19,862 nucleotides of DNA from Opitutia bacterium UBA977 (GCA_002292345.1 DBBT01000116.1:7652-27513), one strand, 5' to 3'. Shown: positions 1-8,404, counted from the first letter of the stretch. Notes: generated by a model from the letters alone, not told the origin. Program-made: numbers and translations.

Positions 1-35
1 AAAAAAACCCGACGCTCAGGACGTCGGGCTTTTTA
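1..35 (-). terminator. Rho-independent terminator downstream of mdh
   Basis: CCCGACG (8-14) and CGTCGGG (22-28) form a perfect 7-bp stem around a 7-nt loop. On the minus strand the stem is followed by seven T residues (plus-strand A run 1-7), as expected 3' of the mdh gene that ends at 57. A T run at 30-34 on the plus strand means it could also work in the other direction for a gene left of the window. Confidence 0.85.
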
Positions 36-56
36 AAAACGATTGAATCTAAGGGT

Positions 57-1040
57 TTAGATTAAGTCTTTGACGGCCTCACGTTCGTCTTTGAGCTCTT
101 GAATTGTAGCGTCAATTTTAGCGCGGCTGAATTCGTTGATCTCGATGCCTTGCACGACTTCGATCTTGCGACCGTCGGAACGTACAGGGAGGGATGTGAT
201 CAAGCCTGGAGTGGTACCGTAGCTGCCGTCGGAGCAGATGCACATGCTAATGCTGTCGCCAGTTGGTGTCGGTGTGACGATTTTACGGACTGCGTCAACG
301 ATGCCGTTGGCAGCAGATGCAGCTGATGAGGAGCCACGTGCTGCGATGATTGCTGCACCGCGCTTTTGCACGTTGGGAATGAACTCATCCTTAAACCATG
401 TTTCGTCGCCAATAACTTCGGCTGCCGACTTGCCGCCGATTAGTGCAGAGTAAAAGTCAGGATACTGAGTGGCGGAATGATTGCCCCAGATCGTCATGTT
501 GGTGACTTCGGTAACGTCGACGCCTGCTTTTTGAGCGAGCTGTGTCTTCGCGCGGTTTTCGTCGAGCATCGTCATTGCGAACCAACGATCATTCGGGACA
601 CCTTCTGCGTTGTTCATCGCGATTAGGCAGTTGGTGTTGCAAGGGTTGCCGACGACTAGAATGCGGACATCGGCAGCAGCGTTGCGTGCGATCGCTTTAC
701 CTTGTCCAGTGAAGACCTTACCATTGATACTGAGTAGGTCGGCGCGTTCCATGCCAGCTTTACGTGGGACGGAGCCGACGAGGCAGGCCCAGTTGACATC
801 TTTGAATCCTTCATCGAGGTCAGTTGTCGCAACCACATCTTTAAGTAGCGGGAAAGCGCAATCATCAAGTTCCATGACGACGCCCTTGAGGGCTTCGAGT
901 GCTGGTTGGATTTCTATCAGGTTGAGTGCGACCGGTTGATCGGGGCCAAACATGGCGCCGGATGCGATCCGGAATAGAAGGGCATAGCCAATGTTTCCGG
1001 CTGCTCCGGTGACTGCGACGCGAATAGGTTGTTTACTCAT
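57..1040 (-). CDS. mdh: Malate dehydrogenase
   Basis: NAD-dependent malate dehydrogenase, interconverting malate and oxaloacetate in the cytoplasm (TCA cycle). The 327-residue protein is normal length. Seen: an N-terminal Rossmann motif [18 protein letters not shown] (11-28); the substrate loop [13 protein letters not shown] with two arginines (93, 99); LDENRAK (159-165) supplying the catalytic Asp and substrate Arg; and [13 protein letters not shown] with catalytic His188. These assign it to malate rather than lactate dehydrogenase. It resembles the longer cytosolic-type MDH group more than the E. coli type, judged by recall only. The ATG at 1040 directly precedes the Rossmann strand and has no Shine-Dalgarno motif. 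It is followed by its own terminator, and 115 bases separate it from the upstream DAHP synthase gene, so it may have its own promoter. Confidence 0.97.
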   Translation of the reverse strand: MSKQPIRVAVTGAAGNIGYALLFRIASGAMFGPDQPVALNLIEIQPALEALKGVVMELDDCAFPLLKDVVATTDLDEGFKDVNWACLVGSVPRKAGMERADLLSINGKVFTGQGKAIARNAAADVRILVVGNPCNTNCLIAMNNAEGVPNDRWFAMTMLDENRAKTQLAQKAGVDVTEVTNMTIWGNHSATQYPDFYSALIGGKSAAEVIGDETWFKDEFIPNVQKRGAAIIAARGSSSAASAANGIVDAVRKIVTPTPTGDSISMCICSDGSYGTTPGLITSLPVRSDGRKIEVVQGIEINEFSRAKIDATIQELKDEREAVKDLI

Positions 1041-1155
1041 GATTGTTGTTTTCGATTTTGGATTGAAAGAAGCGCTGAAGTTATGTGGTGGAGTTCAGCT
1101 GATAAAGAAGAACTCATTGGTACGTTGTATCAAATCTGTAGGTCTAAGTAATATG

Positions 1156-2211
1156 TTAAGTTTTGAAGGTCGGTGCGAGTGTTTGGTAGGCTTGTTTGAT
1201 CATCGCCTCGGTGGTATCCCAGTCGATGCAGCCGTCTGTGATGGAGACGCCGTATTGGAGGTCTTCGATCGGTTGCGGAAAAGTTTGTGCGCCGTGGTTG
1301 ATATTACTTTCGACCATGGCTCCGATGATGCTTGGGTCGGTGAGGCTTTGCTGAATTAGCTCTTCGAAGACGGCTGGCTGCCGGGCGGGATCTTTGGCGC
1401 TATTGGCATGGCTGCAATCTGTCATGATTGCTGGAGTCAGTTTCGCTGCTTTGAGCTGATTGCTGGTTTCCTTGACGTCTGCGGCGCTGTAGTTCGGCCC
1501 CTTGGAGCCGCCGCGTAGCACGATGTGGCAGTTTGGATTGCCGTTGGTGGTGAGCGCATTGGCCTTACCTTCGTTGTCGATACCGAGAAATGTTTGTGGC
1601 TGGCTGGCTGCTTTGATCGCATTGAGTGCGACGGTGAGACCGCCGTCGGTGCCGTTTTTAAAGCCGAGGGGCATCGAGAGACCGGATGCCATTTGGCGGT
1701 GCGTTTGGCTTTCCGTGGTGCGTGCGCCGATTGCTGACCAGCAAACGAGGTCGGCAATGTATTGCGGTGTGATCGGGTCGAGCAGCTCAGTGGCTGTCGG
1801 CATCCCTAGGTCGATAACCTCTTTGAGGAAGCGGCGCGCGATGCGCAGGCCCTCGGGAATGTCGCTAGTGCCGTCGAGATTCGGGTCCATGATGAGTCCC
1901 TTCCAACCGACCGTGGTCCGTGGCTTCTCAAAGTAAACACGCATCACCAGCAGCATGCGGTCTTTGACCTCTTCAGCCAGAGCAGCCAATTTATGCGCAT
2001 ATTCGCGGCCAGCCTTCAGATCGTGGATCGAGCAGGGGCCAACGACTATGAGTAATCGTCGGTCGTCGCCAAAGATAATTTTATTAATAGCCTCGCGACT
2101 GTCGGCGACGAATTTGCCAGCGGCTGCCGTTTTTTCGATCTCCTCACACAGAGCGAGAGGCGATGGTAGGAGCGTTTTGGAAGAGATGTTGATATCGGTG
2201 ACTTTTTTCAC
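1156..2211 (-). CDS. 3-deoxy-7-phosphoheptulonate synthase (DAHP synthase, class I)
   Basis: Condenses phosphoenolpyruvate with erythrose 4-phosphate, the first step of the shikimate pathway. The 351 residues match AroF/AroG/AroH (about 350). Seen: GPCSIHD (58-64) with metal ligand Cys60; VYFEKPRTTVGWKGL (92-106); IGARTTESQTHR (161-172); GFKNGTDG (183-190); LRGGSKGPNY; DCSHANS with His268; Glu301 in MVESN; and Asp326 in GVSITDGC. Thus all four metal ligands are present. The start is GTG at 2209-2211; an in-frame stop lies only five codons upstream, so no longer start is possible. No Shine-Dalgarno motif is visible. The feedback-sensing type (Phe, Tyr or Trp) cannot be told reliably from sequence alone, so no isozyme symbol is given. 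It is divergent from the ygfZ-like gene, with a 113-base shared upstream region. Confidence 0.96.
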   Translation of the reverse strand: MKKVTDINISSKTLLPSPLALCEEIEKTAAAGKFVADSREAINKIIFGDDRRLLIVVGPCSIHDLKAGREYAHKLAALAEEVKDRMLLVMRVYFEKPRTTVGWKGLIMDPNLDGTSDIPEGLRIARRFLKEVIDLGMPTATELLDPITPQYIADLVCWSAIGARTTESQTHRQMASGLSMPLGFKNGTDGGLTVALNAIKAASQPQTFLGIDNEGKANALTTNGNPNCHIVLRGGSKGPNYSAADVKETSNQLKAAKLTPAIMTDCSHANSAKDPARQPAVFEELIQQSLTDPSIIGAMVESNINHGAQTFPQPIEDLQYGVSITDGCIDWDTTEAMIKQAYQTLAPTFKT

Positions 2212-2324
2212 AGGCGGGGATGTTTAACTAACCTAGTGTGAAGGAACAAGCCATAATTCCAGTCTAAGCATGAAACTCGAATTCTCCGATTGAAAAATGC
2301 TGCTAGGCAGGGCAAGTTGCCGCC

Positions 2325-3257
2325 ATGAAATCTATTTTTGGATATGAATATGAGCACGCTGCGCATTTGCTGGTGACTGATGAGGATGCAGCCGATTTTT
2401 TGCAGAGTCAGTTTTCAAATGAGCTTCGCCCGTATGATACAGGGCGCTGCACATATGGGGTGTGGTTGGATGTCAAAGGCAAGGTGATCGCGGATAGTGT
2501 GATCATCTGTGAAGGACCCGAGCGTTTTCGTATTTTGAGTGAGCATTCAGCTGCGACTGTGATTGCGCAGAAGCTGGAGCAGCATGTTATTGCTGATGAT
2601 GTAGAGATCGAAGCGCAACCGACTGGTTCGGCGCTGGCTTTAATTGGAGAGGGAGCAGTCGAAGCGCTTGAGGAGCTAGGCTTAACCGTACCAGCGCTCG
2701 GAGCAATTGCGACTGTGCCTGGACTGACGCTTTATCGGGGGCGTCGTTCGCTAGGTATGAGTTTTGAACTATGGTCTGACTCTGCGGCGACGATTGTCGA
2801 GTTGAAGGCACGTCTGATTAAGCTAGGCGTGGATTTTATTTCTAGAGAGCGGGTGCAATTGATTCGGATCGCTGCCGGAGTGCCGAGTGTGCCGAGTGAG
2901 ATCGGACCGAAGGATCTACCAGGTGAGGGTGCATTGGTGGGGGATGGCGTTTCGCTGACAAAGGGCTGCTATCTTGGGCAAGAGGTGGTTGCGCGAATGC
3001 ATAACGTGGGGCGACCGCAGCGTGGATTATTCCGGATTTCTGGCTCAGAAAGCCCGCCAAATTGCCCGATTGCATTATATAATAGGGAGTCGAAGAAAAT
3101 CGGCGAGTTACGCAGCGCCTGTTCGACTGAAAATGGCTGGCAGGGTGTGGCGCTATTAAAATCACGTTATGCATTGGTTGGTGAGTCGCTCAAATATGAG
3201 GGTGGCAGCGTAAGAATCGAGGGACTTTTTCAGCCGATTAAGGGAGGAGCGAAATGA
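2325..3257 (+). CDS. ygfZ: YgfZ/GcvT-like folate-binding protein
   Basis: Member of the YgfZ/CAF17 (COG0354) family, tetrahydrofolate-binding GcvT relatives that help assemble or repair certain Fe-S enzymes. The signature is KGCYLGQE (213-220), matching the family K-G-C-Y-x-G-Q-E motif with its conserved Cys215, followed by an Arg/His-containing stretch and GRPQRGLFR. The N-terminal part carries the typical LQSQFSNEL region (26-34) and a later DVKGKV segment (49-54). At 310 residues it is near the usual 300-330. It has only the YgfZ-type fold and is too short and lacks the context to be glycine cleavage GcvT. The stop overlaps the start of the next ORF (ATGA at 3254-3257), indicating translational coupling. 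The start ATG at 2325 gives the normal N-terminus. Confidence 0.9.
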   Translation: MKSIFGYEYEHAAHLLVTDEDAADFLQSQFSNELRPYDTGRCTYGVWLDVKGKVIADSVIICEGPERFRILSEHSAATVIAQKLEQHVIADDVEIEAQPTGSALALIGEGAVEALEELGLTVPALGAIATVPGLTLYRGRRSLGMSFELWSDSAATIVELKARLIKLGVDFISRERVQLIRIAAGVPSVPSEIGPKDLPGEGALVGDGVSLTKGCYLGQEVVARMHNVGRPQRGLFRISGSESPPNCPIALYNRESKKIGELRSACSTENGWQGVALLKSRYALVGESLKYEGGSVRIEGLFQPIKGGAK

Positions 3258-3454
3258 TGGAAGCCGAGCCAGACCAATTGACTCTGATAAAATCCTTGTT
3301 TTTGCAAATGGGAGCACCTGAAGAACAGGCTGAAGTGATGGCTTCTCAACTTTTAAAACGAGCGGGGCAAATTGCTTCAGAACGAGATATTTCAATTATT
3401 GAGGCAGTTGAAATCCTGTTAAAACAGGTAGTTGAAGCGCAACAAGGGAGCTGA
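3254..3454 (+). CDS. Small hypothetical protein coupled to the ygfZ-like gene
   Basis: A 66-residue protein of unknown function; I do not recognise the family. It starts with ATGATG, the first ATG overlapping the upstream TGA by three bases, and has the strongest ribosome binding site in the window (GGGAGGAG at 3242-3249, about four bases before the ATG). The overlap and binding site make it very likely a real, translated gene. The composition is acidic-amphipathic (many E, Q, L, I, A), predicted mostly helical, with no signal peptide, membrane segment or cysteine. It is probably co-transcribed with the ygfZ-like gene, and HU follows 154 bases later. Confidence 0.72.
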   Translation: MMEAEPDQLTLIKSLFLQMGAPEEQAEVMASQLLKRAGQIASERDISIIEAVEILLKQVVEAQQGS

Positions 3455-3608
3455 TCTGGCTCTGAGAGTAGCGAGTCGTATGGCTATCGGCTATGAACGT
3501 GAAAAAATAGCCTATTCAGAGTGATTTACTGTTGACGGTCATGAATTCAAAGCGTCTTTTCTTGTACGGTCATTAGGCCAAACAACCTCAATCAAATAAT
3601 ACACGTAT

Positions 3609-3884
3609 ATGAACAAAGCAGAACTTGTTGCAGAAGTGCAAAAAACACTAGGCGCCGATACATCTAAAGCATCCGCAGAGCGCGCGATCCAAGCCGTTCT
3701 TGAAGGCATCAAAAAGGGCATTAAGAAGGACAAAAATGTCCAATTAATTGGTTTCGGTACTTACTCCGTAACTAAGCGAGCAGCTCGTGATGGTATCAAC
3801 CCACAAACTGGTGACAAGATCCGCATCAAAGCTTCCAAGGCAGTTAAGTTCAAAGCCGGAGCTGGCCTCAAGGCTGTCCTCTAA
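3609..3884 (+). CDS. HU family DNA-binding protein
   Basis: Histone-like nucleoid protein, 91 residues (HU and IHF are about 90-100), acting as a dimer that bends DNA. Seen: N-terminal MNKAELVAEV helix; GFGTYSVTKRAARDG (48-62); the beta-arm tip NPQTG (64-68); and IRIKASKAVKFKAGAGLK (71-88), the standard HU C-terminal block. Lysine content is high. IHF is less likely because its typical arm and flanking residues are absent, but the subtype (HU-alpha, HU-beta) cannot be assigned. The ATG at 3609 lacks a Shine-Dalgarno motif. It is monocistronic-looking, with a strong terminator 30 bases after the stop and a leader containing paired repeats upstream. Confidence 0.96.
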   Translation: MNKAELVAEVQKTLGADTSKASAERAIQAVLEGIKKGIKKDKNVQLIGFGTYSVTKRAARDGINPQTGDKIRIKASKAVKFKAGAGLKAVL

Positions 3885-3908
3885 TTTTACCCCTAAATTA
3901 AGTTTTTC

Positions 3909-3940
3909 AAAAACCCGCAGTTTAGGCTGCGGGTTTTTTT
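3909..3940 (+). terminator. Rho-independent terminator of the HU gene
   Basis: CCCGCAG (3914-3920) pairs perfectly with CTGCGGG (3927-3933) around a 6-nt loop. The stem is extended by five A residues (3909-3913) pairing with T residues, and ends in seven Ts (3934-3940). Confidence 0.93.
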
Positions 3941-4103
3941 GTCTATTTAGATTAGGGCTCTTAGCTTTAGTCTTAGCGCAGAAGTATGGTGTGGTCATGG
4001 CTGTAGCAGAATAATCAAAATGTTTCTTTGCGGTTGCCAGACCATAGAAAGGTATCCTTATTGAGACGCTTTTGAGATTAACCCTCCTGATGAGGACACT
4101 ATT

Positions 4104-5519
4104 ATGAGCAAAAGCTTATTTGAAAAAGTATGGGATGCACACGCCGTTCGCCAGTTGGCAAACGGACAGACGCAATTATTGATCGGTACACACCTAATTC
4201 ATGAGGTGACGAGTCCGCAGGCTTTCGGTATGCTGCGAGACAAAGATCTGAAGGTACAATACCCGCACCGCACATTCGCGACGGTCGACCACATTGTGCC
4301 GACCAATGAATCAGTCGAACCTTACAGTGATCCGCTCGCACAGGGTATGATTGAGGAGCTACGTAACAATTGTGTGGAAAACAACGTCACTTTCTTTGAC
4401 ACCAACACTGGTAAGCAGGGAGTTGTTCATATCGTCGGTCCAGAGCAAGGTATCACACAGCCAGGCACGACCATTGCTTGTGGTGATTCGCATACGGCGA
4501 CGCATGGTGCATTCGGTGCGATTGCGTTCGGTATCGGCACTAGTCAAGTGCGTGATGTGCTTGCGACCCAGTCGATCGCGTTGAATAAGTTGAAGGTTCG
4601 CCGTATCAACGTGAACGGTGATTTGGCTCCAGGTGTTTACGCCAAGGACGTTATTCTGCATATCATTCGTCAGCTTGGTACTCAAGGTGGCACAGGTTAC
4701 GCATACGAGTATGCGGGTTCGACTGTTGAGAGCTTTACTATGGAAGAGCGTATGACGGTGTGCAACATGTCCATCGAGGGCGGTGCACGTGTCGGATATG
4801 TGAATCCAGACGAAGTCACTTTCGAATATCTCAGGGGCCGTCCATACTCACCAACAGGGGATGCATGGGACACTGCAGTGCAGGAATGGAAGTCGTTTGC
4901 TTCCGATGAGGGCTGTGAGTTTGACGATGTGGTCAATATCGATGCGGCTGACATTCCACCAACAGTCACATGGGGAATCACTCCAGCGCAGGGCGTTGGC
5001 ATTACTGAGAATATCCCAACAGTTGCAGAAGGTGCAACCGAATCAGACCGTGCTTCGATCACTGAAGCCCTCGAATACATGAAATTCGAAGGTGGCAGTC
5101 CGATGAAGGGCAAGAAGATCGACGTCGCATTCATCGGTTCTTGCACCAACGGTCGTCTTTCTGACTTCCAAGAAGTTGCACAGTATGTGAAGGGTCACAA
5201 GGTTGCTGACGGTGTGCAAGCGATCATTGTTCCTGGCTCACAGGTCGTCGCAAAAATTGCTGAAGGGCTTGGGCTCGATAAAATCTTCATCGAAGCTGGC
5301 TTCGAATGGCGCGCCGCGGGTTGCTCGATGTGCTTGGCGATGAACCCGGACAAGTTGATCGGTGATCAGCTTTGCGCGAGTTCCTCAAATCGTAATTTCA
5401 AGGGCCGCCAAGGCAGTCCGACTGGCCGCACGATGCTCATGAGCCCACTCATGGTTGCAGCAGCTGCGATTACTGGTGTGGTCTCCGACGCACGCGACGT
5501 ATTCACGGTCGCGGGTTAA
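4104..5519 (+). CDS. leuC: 3-isopropylmalate dehydratase large subunit
   Basis: Large subunit of isopropylmalate isomerase, the aconitase-family enzyme converting 2-isopropylmalate to 3-isopropylmalate in leucine synthesis; it binds a [4Fe-4S] cluster and pairs with LeuD. The 471 residues match the family. The cluster ligands are visible: Cys347 in GSCTNGR, and Cys407 and Cys410 in [11 protein letters not shown]. Also seen are [15 protein letters not shown] (125-139) and [13 protein letters not shown] (142-154). The start ATG at 4104 has a moderate Shine-Dalgarno sequence (TGAGGA at 4089-4094). The leuD gene follows after a 136-base spacer. leuA and leuB are not in the window. 3-Isopropylmalate rather than homoaconitate as substrate is supported by the bacterial length and the adjacent leuD. 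Confidence 0.97.
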   Translation: MSKSLFEKVWDAHAVRQLANGQTQLLIGTHLIHEVTSPQAFGMLRDKDLKVQYPHRTFATVDHIVPTNESVEPYSDPLAQGMIEELRNNCVENNVTFFDTNTGKQGVVHIVGPEQGITQPGTTIACGDSHTATHGAFGAIAFGIGTSQVRDVLATQSIALNKLKVRRINVNGDLAPGVYAKDVILHIIRQLGTQGGTGYAYEYAGSTVESFTMEERMTVCNMSIEGGARVGYVNPDEVTFEYLRGRPYSPTGDAWDTAVQEWKSFASDEGCEFDDVVNIDAADIPPTVTWGITPAQGVGITENIPTVAEGATESDRASITEALEYMKFEGGSPMKGKKIDVAFIGSCTNGRLSDFQEVAQYVKGHKVADGVQAIIVPGSQVVAKIAEGLGLDKIFIEAGFEWRAAGCSMCLAMNPDKLIGDQLCASSSNRNFKGRQGSPTGRTMLMSPLMVAAAAITGVVSDARDVFTVAG

Positions 5520-5655
5520 TCTCATCTTAATTCATACATTTTAATTGTTCCTTCAACGCCCTAGAGGGCACCCGTTTCAGTCACCCCTTCGGGGCAAACC
5601 GCAGACGGTTCACCATCTCCGCGTTATTCGCGCTACGTTAAAAATTTTAAAAATC
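5520..5655 (+). other. leuC-leuD spacer with four consecutive short hairpins
   Basis: This spacer holds four closely packed inverted repeats: GCCC-TAGA-GGGC (5558-5569), CCCC-TTC-GGGG (5584-5594), AACCG-CAGA-CGGTT (5597-5610) and CGCG-TTATT-CGCG (5620-5632), then an AT-rich tract just before the leuD ATG. The reading frame of leuD happens to stay open through it from a TTG at 5545, but the resulting 37 residues do not match LeuD N-termini, so it is treated as noncoding. No T run follows any stem, so it does not look like a terminator. It may be a dispersed repeat insertion or an RNA structure that tunes LeuD expression. Confidence 0.45.
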
Positions 5656-6258
5656 ATGGCATCTAATCCGATCAAACAAGTTACTGGTAAGGGCGTATAC
5701 GTCCCTGGCGACGATATCGATACAGACCGTATTATTCCTGCTCGCTTTATGAAGTGCATTACTTTCGATGGCCTCGGTGAGTATCTCTTCTATGATGTTC
5801 GCAAGACTGAATCAGGCGAAGATAAGCAGCATAACCTCAACGATCCTCGCTTTGCGAATGCAACAGTGCTCTTGAGCGGCAACAACTTTGGTTGCGGCAG
5901 TTCGCGTGAGCACGCACCGCAGTCGATCCTCCGTGCAGGCTACAATGCGGTGATCGCAGGTAGCTTTGCTGAGATCTTTTTCGGTAATTCGACTAACCTC
6001 GGCGTTGTTTGCGTGATCGCAGCCGACGCAGATCGTCAGATTCTTGCAGACGCGATTGATCGCAATCCTGATCTGGAGATCACCATCGATGTGGAAGACC
6101 ATAAGGTCTGGTTCGATGACGAGTTCATTCAGTGCGACATTAAAGCGGGTGCTCGCGAGAGTTTGCTCAATGGTACATATGATCCACTTGATGAGCTGCT
6201 TCAAGGTGCTGCAGATGTAACTAAAGTGACGGATAATCTCCCTTACATGCAGGCTTAG
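5656..6258 (+). CDS. leuD: 3-isopropylmalate dehydratase small subunit
   Basis: Small (swivel-domain) subunit of isopropylmalate isomerase, partner of LeuC. At 200 residues it is normal for LeuD (about 200). Seen: VPGDDIDTDRIIPARFMK (16-33), the conserved start of the swivel domain, and SGNNFGCGSSREHAPQ (74-89), the substrate-recognition loop, then GSFAEIFFGNSTNLGVV. The frame is open further upstream to a TTG at 5545, which would give 237 residues, but that extension is basic, hairpin-derived and unlike family members, so ATG 5656 is preferred. The start has an AT-rich leader and no Shine-Dalgarno motif. A terminator follows 30 bases after the stop, closing a leuCD unit. Confidence 0.95.
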   Translation: MASNPIKQVTGKGVYVPGDDIDTDRIIPARFMKCITFDGLGEYLFYDVRKTESGEDKQHNLNDPRFANATVLLSGNNFGCGSSREHAPQSILRAGYNAVIAGSFAEIFFGNSTNLGVVCVIAADADRQILADAIDRNPDLEITIDVEDHKVWFDDEFIQCDIKAGARESLLNGTYDPLDELLQGAADVTKVTDNLPYMQA

Positions 6259-6288
6259 GAGCGTTTACTTTAATACTTCTTTTCTGGC

Positions 6289-6320
6289 AAAAGGCGTAAC
6301 CTAAACGGTTGCGCCTTTTT
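6289..6320 (+). terminator. Rho-independent terminator of leuCD
   Basis: GGCGTAACC (6293-6301) pairs with GGTTGCGCC (6307-6315), nine pairs including one G-U, around a 5-nt loop. A residues before (6289-6292) and five T residues after (6316-6320) extend it. Confidence 0.9.
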
Positions 6321-6345
6321 CATATTAGCTCCATCTTTCTTCTTT

Positions 6346-6921
6346 ATGGATTTACTGACGAACTCTGGCATCTTTCTTTACCCTTTGGCTCTGTGCTCCT
6401 TTATCGCGGTTTTTATAACGGTTGAGCGATTGATTGCGCTACGCAGCTCCAGTGTCATCCCGCAACAAATGGTGGATGCCTTTGTGGCAGGGGATTTGGA
6501 TAAGGTTGAGTCGAATCTGGGTTCGGTCACTGGGCGTATTATTAGTTTTTATCGCGACCGTCATCCAGATCCAGAAGCGCTCAATGCCTTTGCTCGCTTA
6601 GAGGTGAGCCGTATGGAGCGTGGCTTGTTTCTACTCGAAGTCGTGATTGGTGCCGCGCCGCTGTTGGGCTTGTTGGGAACGGTGACCGGTTTGACTGAGG
6701 TGTTTGGTAATTTCTTTGCCGACAGTGGACTGGTTGATCCGAGTGCTTTTATCGGTGGCATCGCGTTGGCCTTGAATACGACGATTCTGGGACTCGCTAT
6801 TGCGATTCCAACTTTAGCCGCACACGCGTATTTGTTGCGTCGTGTTGAGCTACTCGCCGCACGCATTAGCGTCGGTGTCCAGTGTTTGACTGAACTCGCG
6901 CGTGAACGCCCACAGGCGTAG
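6346..6921 (+). CDS. MotA/TolQ/ExbB proton channel family protein
   Basis: Inner-membrane proton channel subunit of an ExbB/TolQ-type complex, which with an ExbD/TolR partner couples the proton motive force to envelope work (TonB-dependent uptake or Tol-Pal function). At 191 residues it is close to short ExbB proteins. Three membrane segments are visible: about 8-30, 97-120 and 136-165. The family signature is present: GAAPLLGLLGTVTGL (102-116) in segment 2 and IALALNTTILGLAIAIP (139-155) in segment 3, including the pore threonines. The ATG at 6346 has no Shine-Dalgarno motif. The exbD-like gene follows after 31 bases. ExbB versus TolQ cannot be decided because neither tonB nor tolA/tolB is in the window. 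Confidence 0.92.
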   Translation: MDLLTNSGIFLYPLALCSFIAVFITVERLIALRSSSVIPQQMVDAFVAGDLDKVESNLGSVTGRIISFYRDRHPDPEALNAFARLEVSRMERGLFLLEVVIGAAPLLGLLGTVTGLTEVFGNFFADSGLVDPSAFIGGIALALNTTILGLAIAIPTLAAHAYLLRRVELLAARISVGVQCLTELARERPQA

Positions 6922-6952
6922 AAACTTTTTGCAAAGATTAATATAACAGACG

Positions 6953-7351
6953 ATGAGCAGCCTAGTGTCACATAGACGTCGCAACCCTTCGATCAATATC
7001 GTGCCGTTGGTCGATGTGCTTACCGTATTACTTTTCTTCTTTATGGTGACGATGCAGTTTAAACAGATTAGTGCATTGAATATTACAGTGCCCGAAATCA
7101 AAACCGCGGGTAAGAATGAAGTGAAGGAACAGATTACGATTGCGCTCAGTCCGTTAGGAGAGATCTATCTCAATAATCAATTGATTGAGATGCCTCAGTT
7201 CGAGGAGGCGATCAAACTGGCAGGCGAATTGACGCCAGACCTGCCCATTTTGCTGGTCGCTGATGAGGAGGTGCCGCTTAAACACGTCACCACTGTCATG
7301 GATGTGTGCCGCAGTAATAAGCTTAACAAGATACGTTTACAGTCACGTTAG
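6953..7351 (+). CDS. ExbD/TolR family biopolymer transport protein
   Basis: Partner of the preceding ExbB-like channel: one N-terminal membrane segment and a periplasmic domain. The 132 residues fit ExbD/TolR (about 130-145). Seen: a short basic cytoplasmic tail (SHRRRNPS), then INIVPLVDVLTVLLFFFMV (14-32) containing the essential membrane Asp21, and a C-terminal periplasmic domain with a LLVADEEVPLKHVTTVMDVC segment typical of the family. The start ATG at 6953 puts the membrane helix in the usual place. Co-transcribed with the exbB-like gene (31-base gap). No tonB homologue follows, so it may serve TonB proteins encoded elsewhere. Confidence 0.93.
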   Translation: MSSLVSHRRRNPSINIVPLVDVLTVLLFFFMVTMQFKQISALNITVPEIKTAGKNEVKEQITIALSPLGEIYLNNQLIEMPQFEEAIKLAGELTPDLPILLVADEEVPLKHVTTVMDVCRSNKLNKIRLQSR

Positions 7352-7362
7352 CGGTGCGATGC

Positions 7363-7527
7363 ATGGAGTGCTCGCGTAAAAGAGCATCACACTACGCGAC
7401 TTTGGACTGGAGTGGAAGTTATCAGAATGAAGGGGTTTACTTGGTGACTTTCTCGAACAGCAATGCCAAAGGCGATTCGCTCATTTATAATGGGTGGACT
7501 CGTCCTCGTTGGCCGCAGTTAGATTGA
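7363..7527 (+). CDS. Possible small ORF of unknown function after exbD
   Basis: An ATG-started reading frame of 54 residues, too short to be found with a 60-residue cutoff. The product is unrecognised but reads like protein, rich in Trp, Tyr, Ser and Asn (for example DWSGSY, GVYLVTFSNSN, YNGWTRPRWPQ). The frame is open only from 7327, so it is not a long gene broken at the start. There is no Shine-Dalgarno motif and no signal peptide. It begins 11 bases after exbD and may be a real small protein, a gene remnant, or chance. Confidence 0.3.
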   Translation: MECSRKRASHYATLDWSGSYQNEGVYLVTFSNSNAKGDSLIYNGWTRPRWPQLD

Positions 7528-7670
7528 ATGTCACTTCTTCTGCTATGTATCTTAGAGACAGCTCGCTTGTGACCGCACATTATAGACGAGCCCAAAAAAT
7601 GAAGCGGTTTTCACACCCAAGGGCAGAATAACAAGCAAGGCCCTTACGAAAAATCAATGACCCTGCGCTT
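7528..7670. other. Noncoding region between convergent units
   Basis: Region between the plus-strand exbBD unit and the minus-strand SIS gene. No gene is visible. AAGGGC (7619-7624) and GCCCTT (7640-7645) can pair across a 15-nt loop, but there is no clear T run on either side, so a terminator is possible but not convincing. Confidence 0.5.
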
Positions 7671-8396
7671 CTAAATCGGTCGACGAATGCGGTGGCGATA
7701 TTTCTGTGCCAAGGCTTCGTTGTGCTCTGCGCCGCCATCGGCATTTTGGCTGACGTAGGTCGGTGGTGTGACGCCATTGGCGATGAGTTGCTCGATAATT
7801 TCCATTGAGAGTAGATTGAGTAACAGTGCGCCACTCATTGTAGAAGTGGGACCGACTTTGTAGGCAAAGCCAGGGGCATCGAGTGCCGCATCGCCTGGTT
7901 CGCCACCGTTGTCCAAGACGTAGTCGCCGAGTTCGTAGAGCTTTTTGCCAGAGGGGTGGCGGGAGGTTGTCACTTTCGACATCTCCAAAGATGTGAGCAC
8001 GACCACGTGTAGCCCTGCGGCCTTGGCTTCCATCGCGACTTCGATCGGACTGGCATTGCGACCTGAATTCGAAATGACGATCACGACATCTGCTGGTTGC
8101 ACAGCATATTGAAATGCATAACGTTGGAACAGGCGCGCGCCATAGCCAGGGATTTGTTCGGGCCAACCATCGGCGGGATCAATGATGCTACTAACGGGCA
8201 CGAGTCCACCAGCGCGGCGTTCGATTTCAGCGGCGAGAATTTGTGAGTGTCCACTGCCGAAAGTGTGCAGCACGCCGTCGGCGGCGATGGAGTCGGCAAT
8301 GAGTTTACCGACTGTGCGAAGTGTCTTGGCATTACTGTGGCGTACTTTTGCTTGGAGCGCGTTGCTGGTTTCGAAAAAATAATCTGAGAGGCTCAT
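7671..8396 (-). CDS. SIS-domain protein, UPF0309-like
   Basis: Sugar isomerase (SIS) fold protein of the UPF0309 group, presumed to bind a phosphosugar; the reaction is not established. Seen from ATG 8396 (241 residues): [20 protein letters not shown] (44-63), the SIS phosphosugar-binding loop; [19 protein letters not shown] (107-125); [11 protein letters not shown] (145-155); [11 protein letters not shown] (180-190); and a C-terminal [10 protein letters not shown] (218-227). These follow the UPF0309 layout closely. An upstream GTG at 8459 would add 21 residues, but those are encoded across a GAGGTGG tandem repeat and do not look like family sequence, so the shorter start is preferred. It follows the AEC permease gene on the same strand. 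Confidence 0.88.
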   Translation of the reverse strand: MSLSDYFFETSNALQAKVRHSNAKTLRTVGKLIADSIAADGVLHTFGSGHSQILAAEIERRAGGLVPVSSIIDPADGWPEQIPGYGARLFQRYAFQYAVQPADVVIVISNSGRNASPIEVAMEAKAAGLHVVVLTSLEMSKVTTSRHPSGKKLYELGDYVLDNGGEPGDAALDAPGFAYKVGPTSTMSGALLLNLLSMEIIEQLIANGVTPPTYVSQNADGGAEHNEALAQKYRHRIRRPI

Positions 8397-8404
8397 TTGA
8401 CTAA

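Noticed and set aside
3532..3560. TTGACG as a -35 box of the HU promoter
   Set aside because: No acceptable -10 box sits about 17 bases downstream.
3941..4103. Leucine-rich frame before leuC suggesting a leader peptide for attenuation
   Set aside because: The Leu codons (LGLLALVLA) are spread out, there is no start codon after the HU terminator in that frame, and no terminator hairpin lies between it and leuC.
5545..5655. N-terminal extension of LeuD from TTG 5545
   Set aside because: The extra residues are encoded by the hairpin spacer and do not resemble LeuD N-termini, and ATG 5656 gives the exact family length.
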